From the NCBI GenBank assembly GCA_020650975.1, contig JAIPMN010177026.1, positions 1 to 23,136 on the forward strand: 23,136 bases of DNA. The letters are read 5' to 3'. The notes below the pieces were generated by a model. The model made no database searches and was not told where the DNA came from. It saw only the letters and a list, made by a program, of their open reading frames with translations. This document shows positions 7,958-19,174 of this stretch, one piece after another. The position numbers and the translations under genes were made by a program. Positions within the stretch are counted from its first letter, which is position 1. The number at the start of each line of letters is the position of its first letter. The stretch comes from Apostichopus californicus (Eukaryota > Echinodermata > Holothuroidea > Aspidochirotida > Stichopodidae).

Positions 7958-8661
7958 CTATAATAACACAATAACTATGCAGTTTCACAAATTATACCTA
8001 ACTGCATATTTGGATAAGGCATCTGAATGGATTTCATCCTGACATAAACAAAGACTACTTCTAGTTCTTAAAATAATATACTGAAACCTGCTCAATCTTT
8101 CTAATAATTCAATACATAACAATACAATCAATCTGGCGGGCCGTAAATACTTATTTCTATCTAGATCATTTCGTGGAATCCCCTACTCTTGTTACTACGC
8201 AATGACGTCACCCCTAATGACAGTTCTAACGACCAAATGTACACGCTGTAGCCTATTCATAACGCTAAGTCACTGAGCAACATTACGTACAAAGAAATTA
8301 CCTAAAATGTCACATCTACGGCATCATGATACATATAATATACTATTATTAACAACATCAAGAAATAAATCACTTTTGTACTGATATGACTCGTGTAAAT
8401 TATGATTTTGTACCACTAATCGAACTTTAACGACAAACAATGGTTATGCGAATATACGTAGGCCCATGATAACATGATAACACAGACATAGCATACATGC
8501 AAACCTGACGGTCTGGTTTATAACGAATATTAACTCTCTTGTATCGATGGCAAATCTAGACCATCCGTCATAATGAAACACTTTTAATAACGACAAATAT
8601 TTAATCAACAACCTAGTAATACTTTCATATTCACATGAAAGGGAATTAAGCATCATCTTAC

Positions 8662-8723
8662 CTGTGAGACGGATAGAGGTTTATCTTTAGTTGTAACGTT
8701 AAGGCACATGTTAATCAATCGCT
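8662..8723 (+). repeat. Direct repeat copy 2
   Basis: Shorter partner of 7885-7957. The last 35 bases (taacgttaaggcacatg...aatcgct) are identical in both copies. Confidence 0.7.
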
Positions 8724-9964
8724 GAGGCTCCTCCCACTATACGCGCTATTGAACGCCAAAACAAACAACAAAATGTTGGATAGGGCACCAATAATCATAC
8801 CCATAACATACTGTCAAATATATACCTTATTGGTGACTATAGCATGTGGCATCATGTAACCTGAATGGAGCATTACACTGTTCCAATGAACTGTGCTATT
8901 CTGTATTATTACAAGTAAGACGTTATCGCTGTCAGTATCAATTGCAAGAAACAAGTCTTTGGAATGTTTTTTATCGTATCTGACAGTATCTACAGAGTTT
9001 AAAGTAGACAGGGAAGCTGTACTATAGGTCGGAGCGCATCAGCTACATTCACTGCGAGCAATGAATATTTTGCAGTCGTTAACTTTATTGCAAGAATTGT
9101 TCGACCAAAGTAAAGTGGCGACACCAGGTCCAATTCTTCCTTTAACTGGAGAGCGAGGCCCCATACATAATGATGTTTATATTGCAAACTATTCACAAGA
9201 ATTGATGTAAGGGTTCAAATCTAGTTCTTGAATTTATCACAAAAGGACTAAAGTGATTTTTCATGGTCGCAAAATCTTGTTTAGGCTTAACTTTATTTTT
9301 GAAAATAACAAATGATTACGGTAAGATATTCCCCCCCCCCAAATTAACACAATTTTAAAGAACAATTAACATGTTTTGTGTAATATCTGCTATTTTCATA
9401 TGTACCATTCAAATATTGTTGTGATGGGCGAACTGTAAATTTGATACGACGCACGTTTACGTTAGTTAACGTAGAACGGTGCATCAGCAGAGGTGCAAAA
9501 AGGTGCTACCCGTGGACATCATTAAGAATTCCCTTATTGGCAATTGAAATGGTCTACCTACTTGTAAGTTAGGAATGAACGCAATCATGCTCCAAGTTGT
9601 TGATTTAAATATAGGCTTTAAAATGAACCACTTCTTGACCCCAAGAACTTATTTAACTTTTAGTACCGACCTTTTGAAAGTTCAGAATGGCGCCAATGGC
9701 GCTCATTGAGGTTGATTGAACGAAATCGCTGGAGATCGCCATAGATATTCAAATACTTGTGACCTGGGTCACGGATGACGTACTATCCGGACAACTTGCT
9801 TTAAACTTCAACATCCAGACGCGATGTGTATGTGTATGCTAGCCATACTTATACTGTGAAGGTTGTACTGCATATAAAAAATGTACCGTACGTACATAGC
9901 CTACATGTAGGCCCGACATTACTCGAAGTGAAGCCCAACAAAATTTTGATGGAGAAAGTTTGGA

Positions 9965-10671
9965 AAGTTTGATGGAGACCCCCTGTTCTACCATTCATTC
10001 ATAACCAGATTCCAAAACATGACAGCTGGCATAAATGATGATAGTGTTAAACTTAACACGTTGATGGCACTCTGTATTGGTGAGGCATTAGAAGGAATAC
10101 AGTTTTGTGTTTTAAAATCACTTCAAGATGGTCTAAATATGGCATTGAAAACATAGACAGTTATGGAAATTTATCCAATGTGGCCCAAGCATGGATTAAA
10201 AAAGTAAGCAGTAGGAGCCGAGTTGATTCCAGTAATATTCAGAAGTTCTCAGATGACTTAGAGAATTGCCATGAAGCCTTAGCCGCCTTGGATTATCTCA
10301 CGGAACTTACTAACCAGGCAAGTTTAAAACAAATTGTTGGAAAATTACCAAGGTTTCTTCAGAATCGCTGGTCCAGTGAGAATTATAAGATAAAAACACG
10401 AACCGGCAGAAATGCGACACTGTCGGATGTTGTAAAGTTCGTTAAATACACAGCAAGAGAATTAACAGATCCTGTGTTCGGAAGTTGTAGGGAAGGAGAT
10501 GGTGTTTCAGGAGGGTCTTCAAACCGAAAAGATGTCAAGATGGAAGAAAGTAGGACATTTACCCAACAGAAAATCGACACAACACAAAGACAAACAGAGA
10601 ATAGGGTTTTTATTGGTTGTAACAAAAAAGAGAGTCACAGAGTTTGGGAGTGTTGTGAATTTAAGGCCTAA
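9965..10671 (+). pseudogene. BEL/Pao gag (DUF1759-like) and first knuckle
   Basis: Structural capsid-type protein. The segment KFDGDPLFYHSFITRF at 9965-10012 matches the BEL/Pao gag signature, followed by the helix-rich stretch LMALCIGEALEGIQ. A frameshift near 10100 leads into the open frame 10105-10671 with FSDDLENCHEALAALDYL and LPRFLQNRW, which are also typical. A long polar linker ends in a degenerate knuckle, CNKKESHRVWEC, where the expected earlier cysteine appears replaced by Phe. A stop at 10669-10671 follows. The N-terminus is absent because the element is truncated. Confidence 0.82.
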
Positions 10672-10689
10672 ACATTGATTCAAGGTGGG

Positions 10690-10805
10690 AGTTAGCGGTA
10701 AAGTATAAATTATGTTTTAAATGTTTAGTGAGACATTTGGCTAAAGATTGCACAAGAAAAATGTACTGTAGGATTGATAGATGCAAAGGGGACCATAATC
10801 GGTTG
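10690..10805 (+). pseudogene. BEL/Pao gag second zinc knuckle, shifted frame
   Basis: Translation in another frame gives LCFKCLVRHLAKDC followed by CRIDRCKGDHNRLLH, the double Cys/His motif that ends BEL/Pao gag and binds nucleic acid. The surrounding frame has stops, and the shift relative to the gag segment shows an indel around 10670-10690. Confidence 0.75.
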
Positions 10806-11685
10806 TTACATTAAACAAAAAATAAAACCGCTCAACCACAAAACACCAGGGAAGGGGAGAAACACTGTGACTGAAAATATTAATACTACAAATAATTACC
10901 TCAATAAAAAGTGTGGTATGGCACTAAGAATATTACCTGTTAAAGTTCATAATAGTAAGAAATGCTTAATTTTCGATGCACTACTCGATGATGGCAGTGA
11001 ACAAACATATATAAACAGTCGTGATGCTTCTGAGTTGGGAATAGTGGGGAGTCAAGATGAAGTAGTTGTGAGCCTATTTAATGATAAAGAAGAAAGATTT
11101 GAAACTACAGCTGTTGAGTTCGAAGTATGTGGAATAGGTCAGACTAAGAGGCATAAATTAAAGGCACTAACTCTAGATTATGTATGTGGGGGTTTAGAAC
11201 CTACAAATTGGTCAAAAGTGTCCAAGGATTGGAACCACTTGAAGGATATTGAGTTCTTATATCCAAGTAAAAGGATTGTAGATATGTTAATTGGAGTGGA
11301 TTATGCAGAGTGTCATGTGGCATTAGAAGAGCGGATTGGAAGCCCAGGGGAACCTGTAGCTAGAATAACACCAATTGGTTGGACATGTGTTGGTCCTATC
11401 ACTCAGTGCAGTAGGTATTCCTCCTATCATGTGAAACAAGTTAATACCTTTAAATGTACCACAAAAGAGGAAACTAAAGTTGACCAATTGCTTCAAAGGG
11501 AGTTGGAAAATACATGGATTGTAAGATATCAATCATTTCAAACAGAGGAGGAAAAGCATGCTATGAAATTTGTTAAAGAATCTATGAAACCTATTGAGGG
11601 TGGAAAATATGAAGTAAAAATACCATGGAAGGATAATAAAGTTGAAATGCCAAGGGACAACAAACACGTTGCAGGAAATAGGTAA
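10774..11685 (+). pseudogene. BEL/Pao aspartic protease region (DUF1758-like)
   Basis: Longest open frame of the element (303 codons). ALLDDGSEQTYI at about residues 70-81 is the retropepsin-type active-site strand in the BEL version, where the usual Asp-Ser/Thr-Gly becomes Asp-Asp-Gly. The domain ends with the typical VDMLIGVDY and PVARITPIGWTCVGP. The rest links to the reverse transcriptase. The ATG used for this frame is probably internal; in the live element the protease would be part of one polyprotein. The frame stops at 11683-11685, just before the RT. Confidence 0.83.
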
Positions 11686-11690
11686 ACTAA

Positions 11691-12328
11691 TTTGGAAAAG
11701 AAGCTCTGTAAGGATGTAAAATTAAGAGAAGCTTACACTGAAGTAGCTGATCAATACCTTGAAAAGGGGTACATTAGTAAGGTGGACCCTGCTAATACCA
11801 CTGGTCCAATGGTTTTTTCCACATTTTTCTGTAGTTAGGCCCCTCAGAGAAACAACTAAGGTACGGATGGTATTTGATGGTTCATCTAAGTGTGACGATG
11901 TAGCTTTAAATGATGTCATCGCAAATGGGCCAAAACTCCAAAATAACCTTTTTGATGTCCTACTTAGATTCAGGAGTAGGCCAGTAGGTTTGATTTGTGC
12001 CATTTCGGAAATGTACTTACAAATACGGATTGCTAAGGAAGATAGAAATATGTTCATATTTCTTTGGTCTAACCTTAAACAGCTCACTGGGCCTGAGGTG
12101 TATGAATTTAATAGGGTTGTATTTGGGATTAATGCTGATTCTTTCATATCACAGGTTATTTCACAGGAAAATGCAAAACAACACAAAAAAGAGTACCCAC
12201 TTGCGGCGAAAGCCATTTTTAAAAGTAGCTATATGGATGATGCTATGTATTCTGTAAATGACACTGATGCTGCAATTAAGTTGTATCATGGTTTAAAAGA
12301 GTTTAAGTTTAAGAGTTTAAAAAAATAA
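11691..12328 (+). pseudogene. BEL/Pao reverse transcriptase
   Basis: RT core. It begins with a segment reading YLEKGYISKV, then after a frame change near 11810 VVRPLRETTKVRMVFDGSSK, the diagnostic first RT block. ALNDVIANGPKLQNN and LLRFRSRPVG follow. The block that should contain the first catalytic Asp reads AISEMYLQI where ADI-type is expected, so that Asp is lost or shifted. The second catalytic box YMDD is intact (about 12232-12243). Stop at 12326-12328. Confidence 0.87.
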
Positions 12329-13182
12329 GGCAGGAATGAATGCCACAAAGTGTCTCTCAAACTCAAAAGAGGTGATGGAGACAATTCCCCAAGATCAAAG
12401 AGTCAAACAAATCAGTCTCACTGAAAATGAGTTACCTTCAGCTAACACAATGGGGTGAACCTGGTGTTCTGAACAGGATATGTTTACCTTTAGTGCACCC
12501 AAAAAGCGAGAGGTGTTAAGTAGAATGTCGTCTATTTTTGATCCTATGGGTTTTGTATCCCCTGTATTAATGAAAGGGGAAATTCTTATGCAGGAGATAT
12601 GGGCCAGTGGGGTTCGTTAGGATGAGTCCTTTGAAGGAGAATTAAGTGATAAAATTAATAACTGGCTTGAGAATCTAGAACATTTCAGTTGTATGAGTGT
12701 TAACAGGTGTTTGTGTAAGGATTGGAGCCAAAATATTGAGATACATACATTTGTGGACGCTTCTAATGAAGCATATGGTGCTGTTACTTATCTGAAGGGC
12801 ATCAAAAATGGTCATGTCAGTGTTAAACTTGTAGCTTCAAAACAAAAGAAGCACCTTTGAAGCACCACATAAAAGAAGGTGGCTCCTGAAGGGAACAATC
12901 AGGAGCTCAGAAAATGTGCGTCGTATCTTACTAAATTGTCCTTTTTTTCACAAATATATGGTTTGGTTGTAGATCCAACTCGCTATGGAAAATTGGAAAA
13001 AACTATTTAGAGTAATGGCATACGTGCTTAGATTTGTAAGTAATTGTGTTATCAGGAAGGGTGACAGAGAAGTTGGAGCATTGAGCAGTGATGAGATATT
13101 ACAGGCAGAGCACTAGCTTATTAAACAAGCTCAACATGAAGTATTTCAGAATGAAATTAAGAGCCTACACAAGAAAGGTTTA
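12329..13182 (+). pseudogene. BEL/Pao RT end and RNase H remnant, heavily broken
   Basis: No long frame remains, but short readable islands follow the family order. FDPMGFVSPVLMKGEILMQ at about 12537-12594 is the BEL link after RT. FVDASNEAYGAV at about 12750-12785 carries the first RNase H Asp, and KLVASKQK follows. Stops interrupt each island. Around 12850-12900 the sequence looks locally rearranged (repeated gcacc and ctcctgaag words). Confidence 0.7.
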
Positions 13183-14105
13183 GTGAACCCAAATAGTGTG
13201 TTGAGTACCATGTTCCCAAAAATTAATAAGGATGGTTTGGTGAGGATGACTGGACGTCTCAATTTGGTGGAGGCATTGCCTTATGATATGCGTTGCCCTA
13301 TTATACTTCCCAGGAAACATCCAGTAACCAGACTTTTTGTAAAATATTACCATGACTTCATGAAATCATGTATTAGGGACTGATCATACATAATCATTGA
13401 TGTCAGAGAAATATTGGTTGATTCATAGACGTGAGGAGATTCGAGAATTTGAGAGGAGTTGCTTGCAGTGTAAATGAAAAACAGCTTCACCTGCCAGTCA
13501 AATAATGGGACCATTGCCTAAGGACCGAGCCAGTGTCAGTCTTAAAGAATTCATTAATGTAGCAGTTGACTATGCTGGTCCTTTCTACACAATTCAGGGT
13601 AGGGGTCGTGTAAGAACAAAAAGGTATCTTTGCTTGTTTACATGTTTAGCTACACGTGCTGTGCACCTTGAAATGGCAAATGGTTTAGATACTGATGCAT
13701 TCCTAAATGCATTTCATAAGTTTGTAAGTACACGAGCAGTACCAGAACAAGTGATTTCGGACAATGGTTCTAATTTCATTGGGGCCAACAATGAGTTACA
13801 AGAGATAATTCAGTTGTTGAGTAATTCTAAAATTCAGGTATTAACTGGAAATGTCTGCCCCCAGATTGACACAACATTTTGGTGGAGTTCATGAAAGTCG
13901 TATTAAGTCTGCAAAAAAAAACAATTTATGTAATTTTGACAAAGGCTGATATAGCTGAATAAGAGCTTCACTGTGCCTTTGTTGGCGTGGAAGGTATATT
14001 AAATTCAAGGCCACTCACTTATATATCAGCTTCAGGGAAGGACCCTAACCCTTTGACACCCAAACATTTTATTCGTGTTCCTTGGGAGGGAATCTTGCAC
14101 CATAA
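13183..14105 (+). pseudogene. BEL/Pao integrase with readable DDE residues
   Basis: Integrase inserts element cDNA into the genome. The N-terminal part (13183-13470) shows DGLVRMTGRL, LPRKHPVTRLFVKYYH and, in another frame, CLQCK, the HHCC zinc region. The core opens at 13505 with VDYAGPF (Asp codon 13568-13570) and ISDNGSNF (Asp 13760-13762). After a frameshift near 13860 the third acidic residue is seen in [12 protein letters not shown] (about 13882-13917). The later stretch ILNSRPLTYIS and PLTPKHF is characteristic of BEL. The triad is present but spread over two frames. Confidence 0.87.
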
Positions 14106-14435
14106 ATGATACTGGACACTATAAGGTTTCATCCTAAGAAGAGATGGCGCAGAGTTCAGGAATTACTGAAACATTTCTGGAGTAGGTGGATAGGAGAGTG
14201 GTTACCGATGTTAAATCGAAGAAAGAAGTGGAAGAAGGATAACAAAGACTTAGCAATTAATGATGTTGTCTCAGTAATAGAAAAGGATATTCGTAGGGGA
14301 AGGTGGCCACTCGGGAGGGTTATTGAAGTATACCCACGTTCAGATGGACATGTTCGAGTAGTTAAAGTACGAACTTCAAAAGGGGACCTTTTGAGAGGTA
14401 TAACTAAGTTGTGTCCATTAGAAGTTATGGAATGA
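14106..14435 (+). pseudogene. BEL/Pao integrase C-terminal domain (DUF5641-like)
   Basis: Open frame of 109 codons ending at TGA 14433-14435. The sequence RWRRVQELLKHFWSRWIGEW, the NDVVSV strand, RGRWPLGRVIEVYPRSDGHV and VVKVRTSKGDLLRGITKLCPLE match the domain that closes BEL/Pao polyproteins and many related integrases. The ATG at its start is internal to the former polyprotein. This is the best-preserved module of the element. Confidence 0.88.
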
Positions 14436-14538
14436 AAGTTGTTTTGTAGCTTAAAGTAATTGTTGTAGAAAAGTATAATTAATTGATCGTTAAATGATGA
14501 TCTAGTTAATAAAGTCCCTATAAAAGATTGCAAAGGGG

Positions 14539-14576
14539 TCGACAGTTCGATGGGTAACTGTCGAGGAAGGGCAGAA
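14539..14576 (+). other. Hairpin and polypurine tract before the 3' LTR
   Basis: tcgacagtt at 14539-14547 pairs perfectly with aactgtcga at 14556-14564 around an 8-base loop. It is followed at once by the purine-rich ggaagggcagaa (14565-14576), the expected plus-strand primer, directly before the TGTTC that starts the LTR. Confidence 0.6.
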
Positions 14577-14750
14577 TGTTCTGAAGGAGTAGAGAAGAGG
14601 AATAGGAGGCGCTATGTACATTTAATATAAGAGTAAAATAATGTAGTAATAATGTTTTATGTTCGTGAACGAGGTTTGTTTACAAGTGATCAACAAGATG
14701 GCGATCTAAATATACGAAGAAAACTAAACTCTGGGTTTAATTTAAATCTT
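14577..14750 (+). repeat. Likely 3' LTR of the BEL/Pao element
   Basis: Starts TGTTCTGAAGG after the purine tract, as BEL LTRs commonly start with TGT. The right end is uncertain: either before ttttggtggagatagcagcg (about 14749), which looks like a primer-binding-site context, or at tctgca near 14775. No partner 5' LTR exists in the window to fix the boundary. Confidence 0.5.
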
Positions 14751-15035
14751 TTGGTGGAGATAGCAGCGAGTCTGCAGACCACCCCCACCTCCAAAAATAC
14801 CCTTCGTTAATCTAGAATACAAGAATCAATCATTCTCTCAATTATGTCAGCATTTGCCTAACTCCATTCTCCGATAATAGTTAACAAATTATTGAAAAAG
14901 TTTATTCCCAAGCCCTCCGGGTCTGTCTGAACATTCCCGGCTACATGATCACAATAAGATTGCTATAGAATCTGCAAAATCTTTACCAAATTAATGATTT
15001 ATCTTAAATACCCCTGTATTAAAGACCTCCTTCTA
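14751..15035. other. Non-coding spacer between two LTR-like units
   Basis: AT-rich, no gene or motif seen apart from the primer-site-like word at its left edge. Confidence 0.5.
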
Positions 15036-15039
15036 TTAC
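15036..15039 (+). repeat. Left TTAC target duplication of candidate solo LTR
   Basis: TTAC directly before the TG of the LTR, repeated directly after its CA at 16436-16439. Confidence 0.5.
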
Positions 15040-16435
15040 TGTAGTGAAGTGAAATTTTGTTGTATGCACCCATTGAGTATTTACATGTATTACGTAATGT
15101 ACTGTGTTGTAGCGTTAGTAGCATTTGCACATGTTTGTCAGTTCTGTATACGTCGTTTTAATGGCAGCATCGTCCCTGCAGAGCTCCGGGGTTCGCCTCG
15201 TTATCCCTTTCGTATTTTGTCATATTTCGTTAATCTCGGGTCGTAAATAGCCCAGATTTATATATATCTTTACTATCTGGAGTCCGTGAGGAGATGTCAC
15301 CCTTCTTAGAGGCAGGATGCCTCAGGTTTTGGATGGTTCGGCTTCTGGCTCGAAGCCACTGGTATCCAAGATGGCGGATCTACTACAGTATATAGCGAGC
15401 TAGCGTTGATGGAGTCTCGATGTCCGTGAGCTTCTTTTCCCGCGAGCGTAGAGTCCTCTTCTTCTTTATCGCGAGCGAGTTGACTTCAGTATAGTAAGAG
15501 ATTAAGCATAAATATTATTTTTAAATGCCGTACGTACCCTTATTGTTAATTAATTGAATTGTAGTTTTAAGTGTTTGGCTAGGTTGTACTTTACCGTATA
15601 GAGTACATGATAGGTTGTGTTTTGGACCTTGGTCCTATGGGTTTATAGCGTGTGTTGTGTATCGTGAAACACGTGTGTAGTATTGCGTACTAATACTGTG
15701 CTGTAACTTACAGTACCGGTTGGATTTCAGTTTACAGTTGTATTGAAAGATTATTTATTGTAACTGTATTTTAGTATTGTACTGCTCGCAGTGTAAAGAG
15801 CGTATTTGTATTCTGAACATTATTGTTACTGTTGTTTCTTAAGAGTTGTCTCAGAGCTTGTACTGTACTTTAATCTTAGCCATTTTGGACAGCTATAGAG
15901 TGACAAGTCTCTTGAGAGTTTGTGGGTTCAGGAGGTGAAAATTCCTGCTGTCTAGGAACAGTTAGGTAGAAAAGGCCTATAATGTGTTGCAGCTGGCATA
16001 GGTTGCCCTGACCATTACGAAGGTGCTTAAATTCCTCGCCTGTTGGCAAACGTATTGTATTATTTATGCAGATTATATCATTATGTTCATTTTACATTGT
16101 TCTTTATACATTCTATACATTTTTATACAGTTTTGTACGGGTGCTAGGTAATATTATTCTTTAATTGTATTTGTGCATATTTCGTAGTATTTGAGTATAG
16201 TTTTACCCCGAGTCAGGATAGTTTTAATTAGGTTAAAGAGTTTATTAAGCCATTTAAGTTCATCAAGCCATTTGTTCATATGTATATTTTCATTGTCATT
16301 TTGTAGAGTTTGTATAATAAAAGTCAGCCGTTGTTTCAACGCAAGAACACTCTTGCAGCCTCATTTATAACTTATGAGTTCGAAGCGTAGGACCCTAAAT
16401 CCGGTAATTTCCCCCGCCATCCGCGGTTCGCTTCA
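15040..16435 (+). repeat. Candidate 1.4-kb solo LTR
   Basis: Begins TGTAGTGAAGTGAA and ends GGTTCGCTTCA; the tips are imperfectly inverted (gtgaag/cttca) and follow the TG...CA rule. TTAC flanks both sides, in the size range of Ty3/gypsy target duplications. A possible TATA (tatata, about 15388) lies downstream of an aagatggcgg word, and AATAAA at 16316-16321 sits about 115 bp before the end, where an R-U5 poly(A) signal would be. The orientation is chosen from that signal. No internal coding region is attached, so it is read as solo. The BEL LTR at 14577 is not similar to it. Confidence 0.5.
16316..16321 (+). terminator. Polyadenylation signal in candidate LTR
   Basis: Canonical AATAAA near the right end of the candidate LTR. 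It supports plus orientation but is a common word in AT-rich DNA. Confidence 0.35.
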
Positions 16436-16439
16436 TTAC

Positions 16440-18927
16440 CAAAGCACACTACTGTCTTAGCATACGTCATGTCTCCGCATTTTACTTTTTAGAATGCATC
16501 CTCTCTAAATGTTAGCCTTAGCCTGCTCTTTAAATTCAACGGTAAGGCTCTTAATTCAAGTTTCAGTAATAATTCAAGCAACTAAACAGGAATTCCTATC
16601 TTGAACATCTGTTTACACCACATTATATTCTACACTATTAAATTTAGAACGGATTGTTCCCCTATGACTTATAGGCCAATTCCCATGAAGAATCCCATCC
16701 CCGGATCGAACAGGGTGTAAACATATATGCAACGAATGTCTCGCATTGCACTACGTAGTCCAGCGTAAATGTTCACTGTGCATCGTTTGTTTATATTACG
16801 AAATGAGGCCAACAGAAGAAAGTACATCATCGTGATTGTGTGATTATTTACTACACAATTGTACTAAAAACATTACTATTACTTTCTAGAATTAAAGCAG
16901 ATTGGAGCTTTGGGAAATGTTTAATTTCAATGTTACAACCATGAATGAATGTTTCCCGAAGACATGCGAACATGCACATACCCAATTGGGGTCGCATCGT
17001 AAGTAATGTTCTAGTTCCTTGCTTCTGTCATGTTACTTTACATGATTGCTTTACATAATGTGATAACTTGTGTATCATATTCATGTGCATAAACGCAATA
17101 AGTAAAATATGTCATTGCTACTAAGTGTCTTCTGGTCAAGTGTTTTTGTATTCGTTTCATCAACCGGGCAATTACAAGTCAGCAAAAGCATAGTGAGATA
17201 CTTGACTTTTGCTTTTTATTCATGCTGTTTCTAACATAAAACCAATATTGACCACATCTGTTGTATACAATGTTCTGTTGAGTAAACAAGAACTGTTAAA
17301 TATGTTTTTACAATTGTTGATGCATACCAGGATGTTTTGACGAATCGTCCATAGCATATGTTGTACATGTTTAGTTACTTGATAAACGGGACGGTTAAAA
17401 TAAGTAGATAAAACATATATTAGGAATGATAAGATTTATGCTTTATATGACAATGGCGTACCACTTATTCACACAATAAACAATGGATACATTTACAATT
17501 CATGCAACTAACCTTGTTCAGCGGTGAAGATTTACTGATATGCATCATTTTCTCAAACAGCAATACATGCATAACATTGGACATAATTTTCAATGCCATC
17601 ACAACATTCTGCCATCACTATCTTCAATATCTGCATTTTGAGCACATTGTTGGGATTCTTAATAATTCTAAATCCTCTTGCGAAGAATCGGAACGAAAGT
17701 ATTGTTAAAATGTTAAAGTCGTCCACTTTTGTCGGACTGTAGTTATACTGTTTATGTGTGTGATGCATTTAATTTTTGTTGTCTTTAGTATTTGCATTAA
17801 ACTGTTACTCTTGATATATACTCGGATGTCTAAGCGCTGTGCGTAATACGAACTGTAGCCTGCTAAGTTTCATGCCTGCAATTTTCATGAGATTAAAGTT
17901 ATGTTCAAAGTAAAAGCAAACTTAGTTGACAGTCTTTTCTAGCCAGTTAACCGCTAACAATATATCTTTCATGCTGCTTTTCTCTGCAAACGAAGCTCGG
18001 TATAAGAAAGTCGTGAGTTAAACAGTGACAAAACTGACGTGTGGTACAGTTGCGTTAAATTGACTATCAGTATTGCTTTCAACAGTATACAATTGTGTGT
18101 ATTGTTTTGTATTTTATTTTATGATATAACGTAAGCTCAGAATAACAATTTTGTGACCGAAACATATTAATTGAACACCCACTTTCATGGTGAAATGTGG
18201 GTAAAGTGAGATTCAAGTGACTTTATGACATTTATCTGCTAAAGGATCGAAAACAGATCGGGTTTTAGCCACAAAATAAATACCACGAACAGTGTAATAG
18301 CTGGCCAGTATACTAGAAACTCTCTTTCCCATCATTGGATCCTGCCAATTCAGGCCCTTGTGAATGTTTGCAAACAATTACCATTTGTTACTCTGACTCT
18401 GAAATGTGTGAAAAACATGTATCAAATACGAAACAATTTTATATTCCCGAAATGAAGCATGACATATCTGCGAACATCGAAATTCTTATTTTATTTCTAA
18501 TTTTGATGCTAACATATAAAGCACTCGATAATCATACGACCACTTTTTAATAGAAATATACTTATTACTAGTGGTGTTTTGTCTGAAATCTTTTCGGAAA
18601 CGCTTAATATTTCAAATTTGGTAGAAAGGGACAAACCTCATTTAGATTCAACCGGTTGTGGCGGAGTTTCGTTTGCCTCTGAAATGGTTGCACCGGAGTC
18701 ATTAAAGTTTCGTGCCGGCTGATAATTAATGAACGCAGAGACAGTAGCTTACTATTGGACATATTTGATATGTGTTGCATCGAAGTGAGCTTATACACTT
18801 ATGCTTATGATCCGTTAGTAACCGGCAGACAATGTTCCAAAGCAATGCAATTCCATAACTACCATCTCTTGATCTTAGTCAAGATAGTCGATGTAGATTA
18901 AGTATAAAAAATTCAAGCTTTTTATGC
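16440..18927. other. Non-coding AT-rich region
   Basis: No protein family, tRNA or other RNA is recognised. Short open frames such as 17502-17708 and 18335-18550 have no motif and a composition typical of random AT-rich frames. Confidence 0.6.
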
Positions 18928-19015
18928 GCGTTTCCGATTGAACCATCATATGCTACGTGTAGCTGCTAAAAAATTATATACAAGCTTGAAAAAGAAATGT
19001 CGTCGTCAGAAGTTG
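18928..19015 (+). repeat. Dispersed repeat, copy 1 (partial)
   Basis: Core cgtttccgattgaaccatc, then atatgctacgtgtagctgc, then ttatatacaagcttgaa and a short cgtcgtcagaagttg tail. It starts later than copy 2 but otherwise runs in the same order. Confidence 0.75.
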
Positions 19016-19017
19016 AG

Positions 19018-19174
19018 AACATGAGTCTTATGTAAGTGGAATGTACACGGGTATAACCAGTTAATACGTAACGTTTCCGATTGAACCATCGTCATATGCT
19101 ACGTGTAGCTGCTAAAATTATATACAAGCTTGAAGAAGAAATTACGTCGTCGTCGTCGTCGTCGTCAGAAGTTG
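19018..19174 (+). repeat. Dispersed repeat, copy 2 (longest)
   Basis: Starts aacatgagtcttatgtaagt, contains the same core as copy 1 and ends with an expanded cgt tract and cagaagttg. It directly abuts copy 1, so copies 1 and 2 form a tandem pair. Confidence 0.75.
19145..19166 (+). repeat. (CGT)n microsatellite
   Basis: About seven CGT/CGTC triplets inside repeat copy 2; copy 1 has only two, so the tract expanded after duplication. Confidence 0.85.

Larger units (their letters stand above)
7690..9939. other. Non-coding AT-rich spacer
   Basis: No gene is recognised. It contains a pyrimidine-rich stretch with repeated ttctacttc words at about 7785-7820, the spaced direct repeat listed separately, and a ten-base C run at 9331-9340. 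Short open frames on either strand (for example 8999-9196 minus) show no family motif. Confidence 0.6.
9940..14750 (+). mobile_element. Decayed BEL/Pao LTR retrotransposon, 5' truncated
   Basis: The order gag, protease, reverse transcriptase, RNase H, integrase plus a C-terminal integrase-associated domain, with BEL/Pao-style motifs in each, identifies the superfamily. The 5' LTR, primer-binding site and the first part of gag are missing: homology starts near 9940-9965. A likely 3' LTR starts at 14577. Many stops and frameshifts break the polyprotein. Codon use is AT-rich, unlike the GC-richer LINE to its left. Confidence 0.88.

Noticed and set aside
8999..9196. 65-codon minus-strand frame with a fairly balanced composition
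   Set aside because: No recognisable motif, no splice or neighbouring exon evidence; possible chance frame or exon remnant, not supportable.
16680..16720. B-box-like gttcgatcc on the minus strand
   Set aside because: No matching A box or acceptor stem upstream on that strand.
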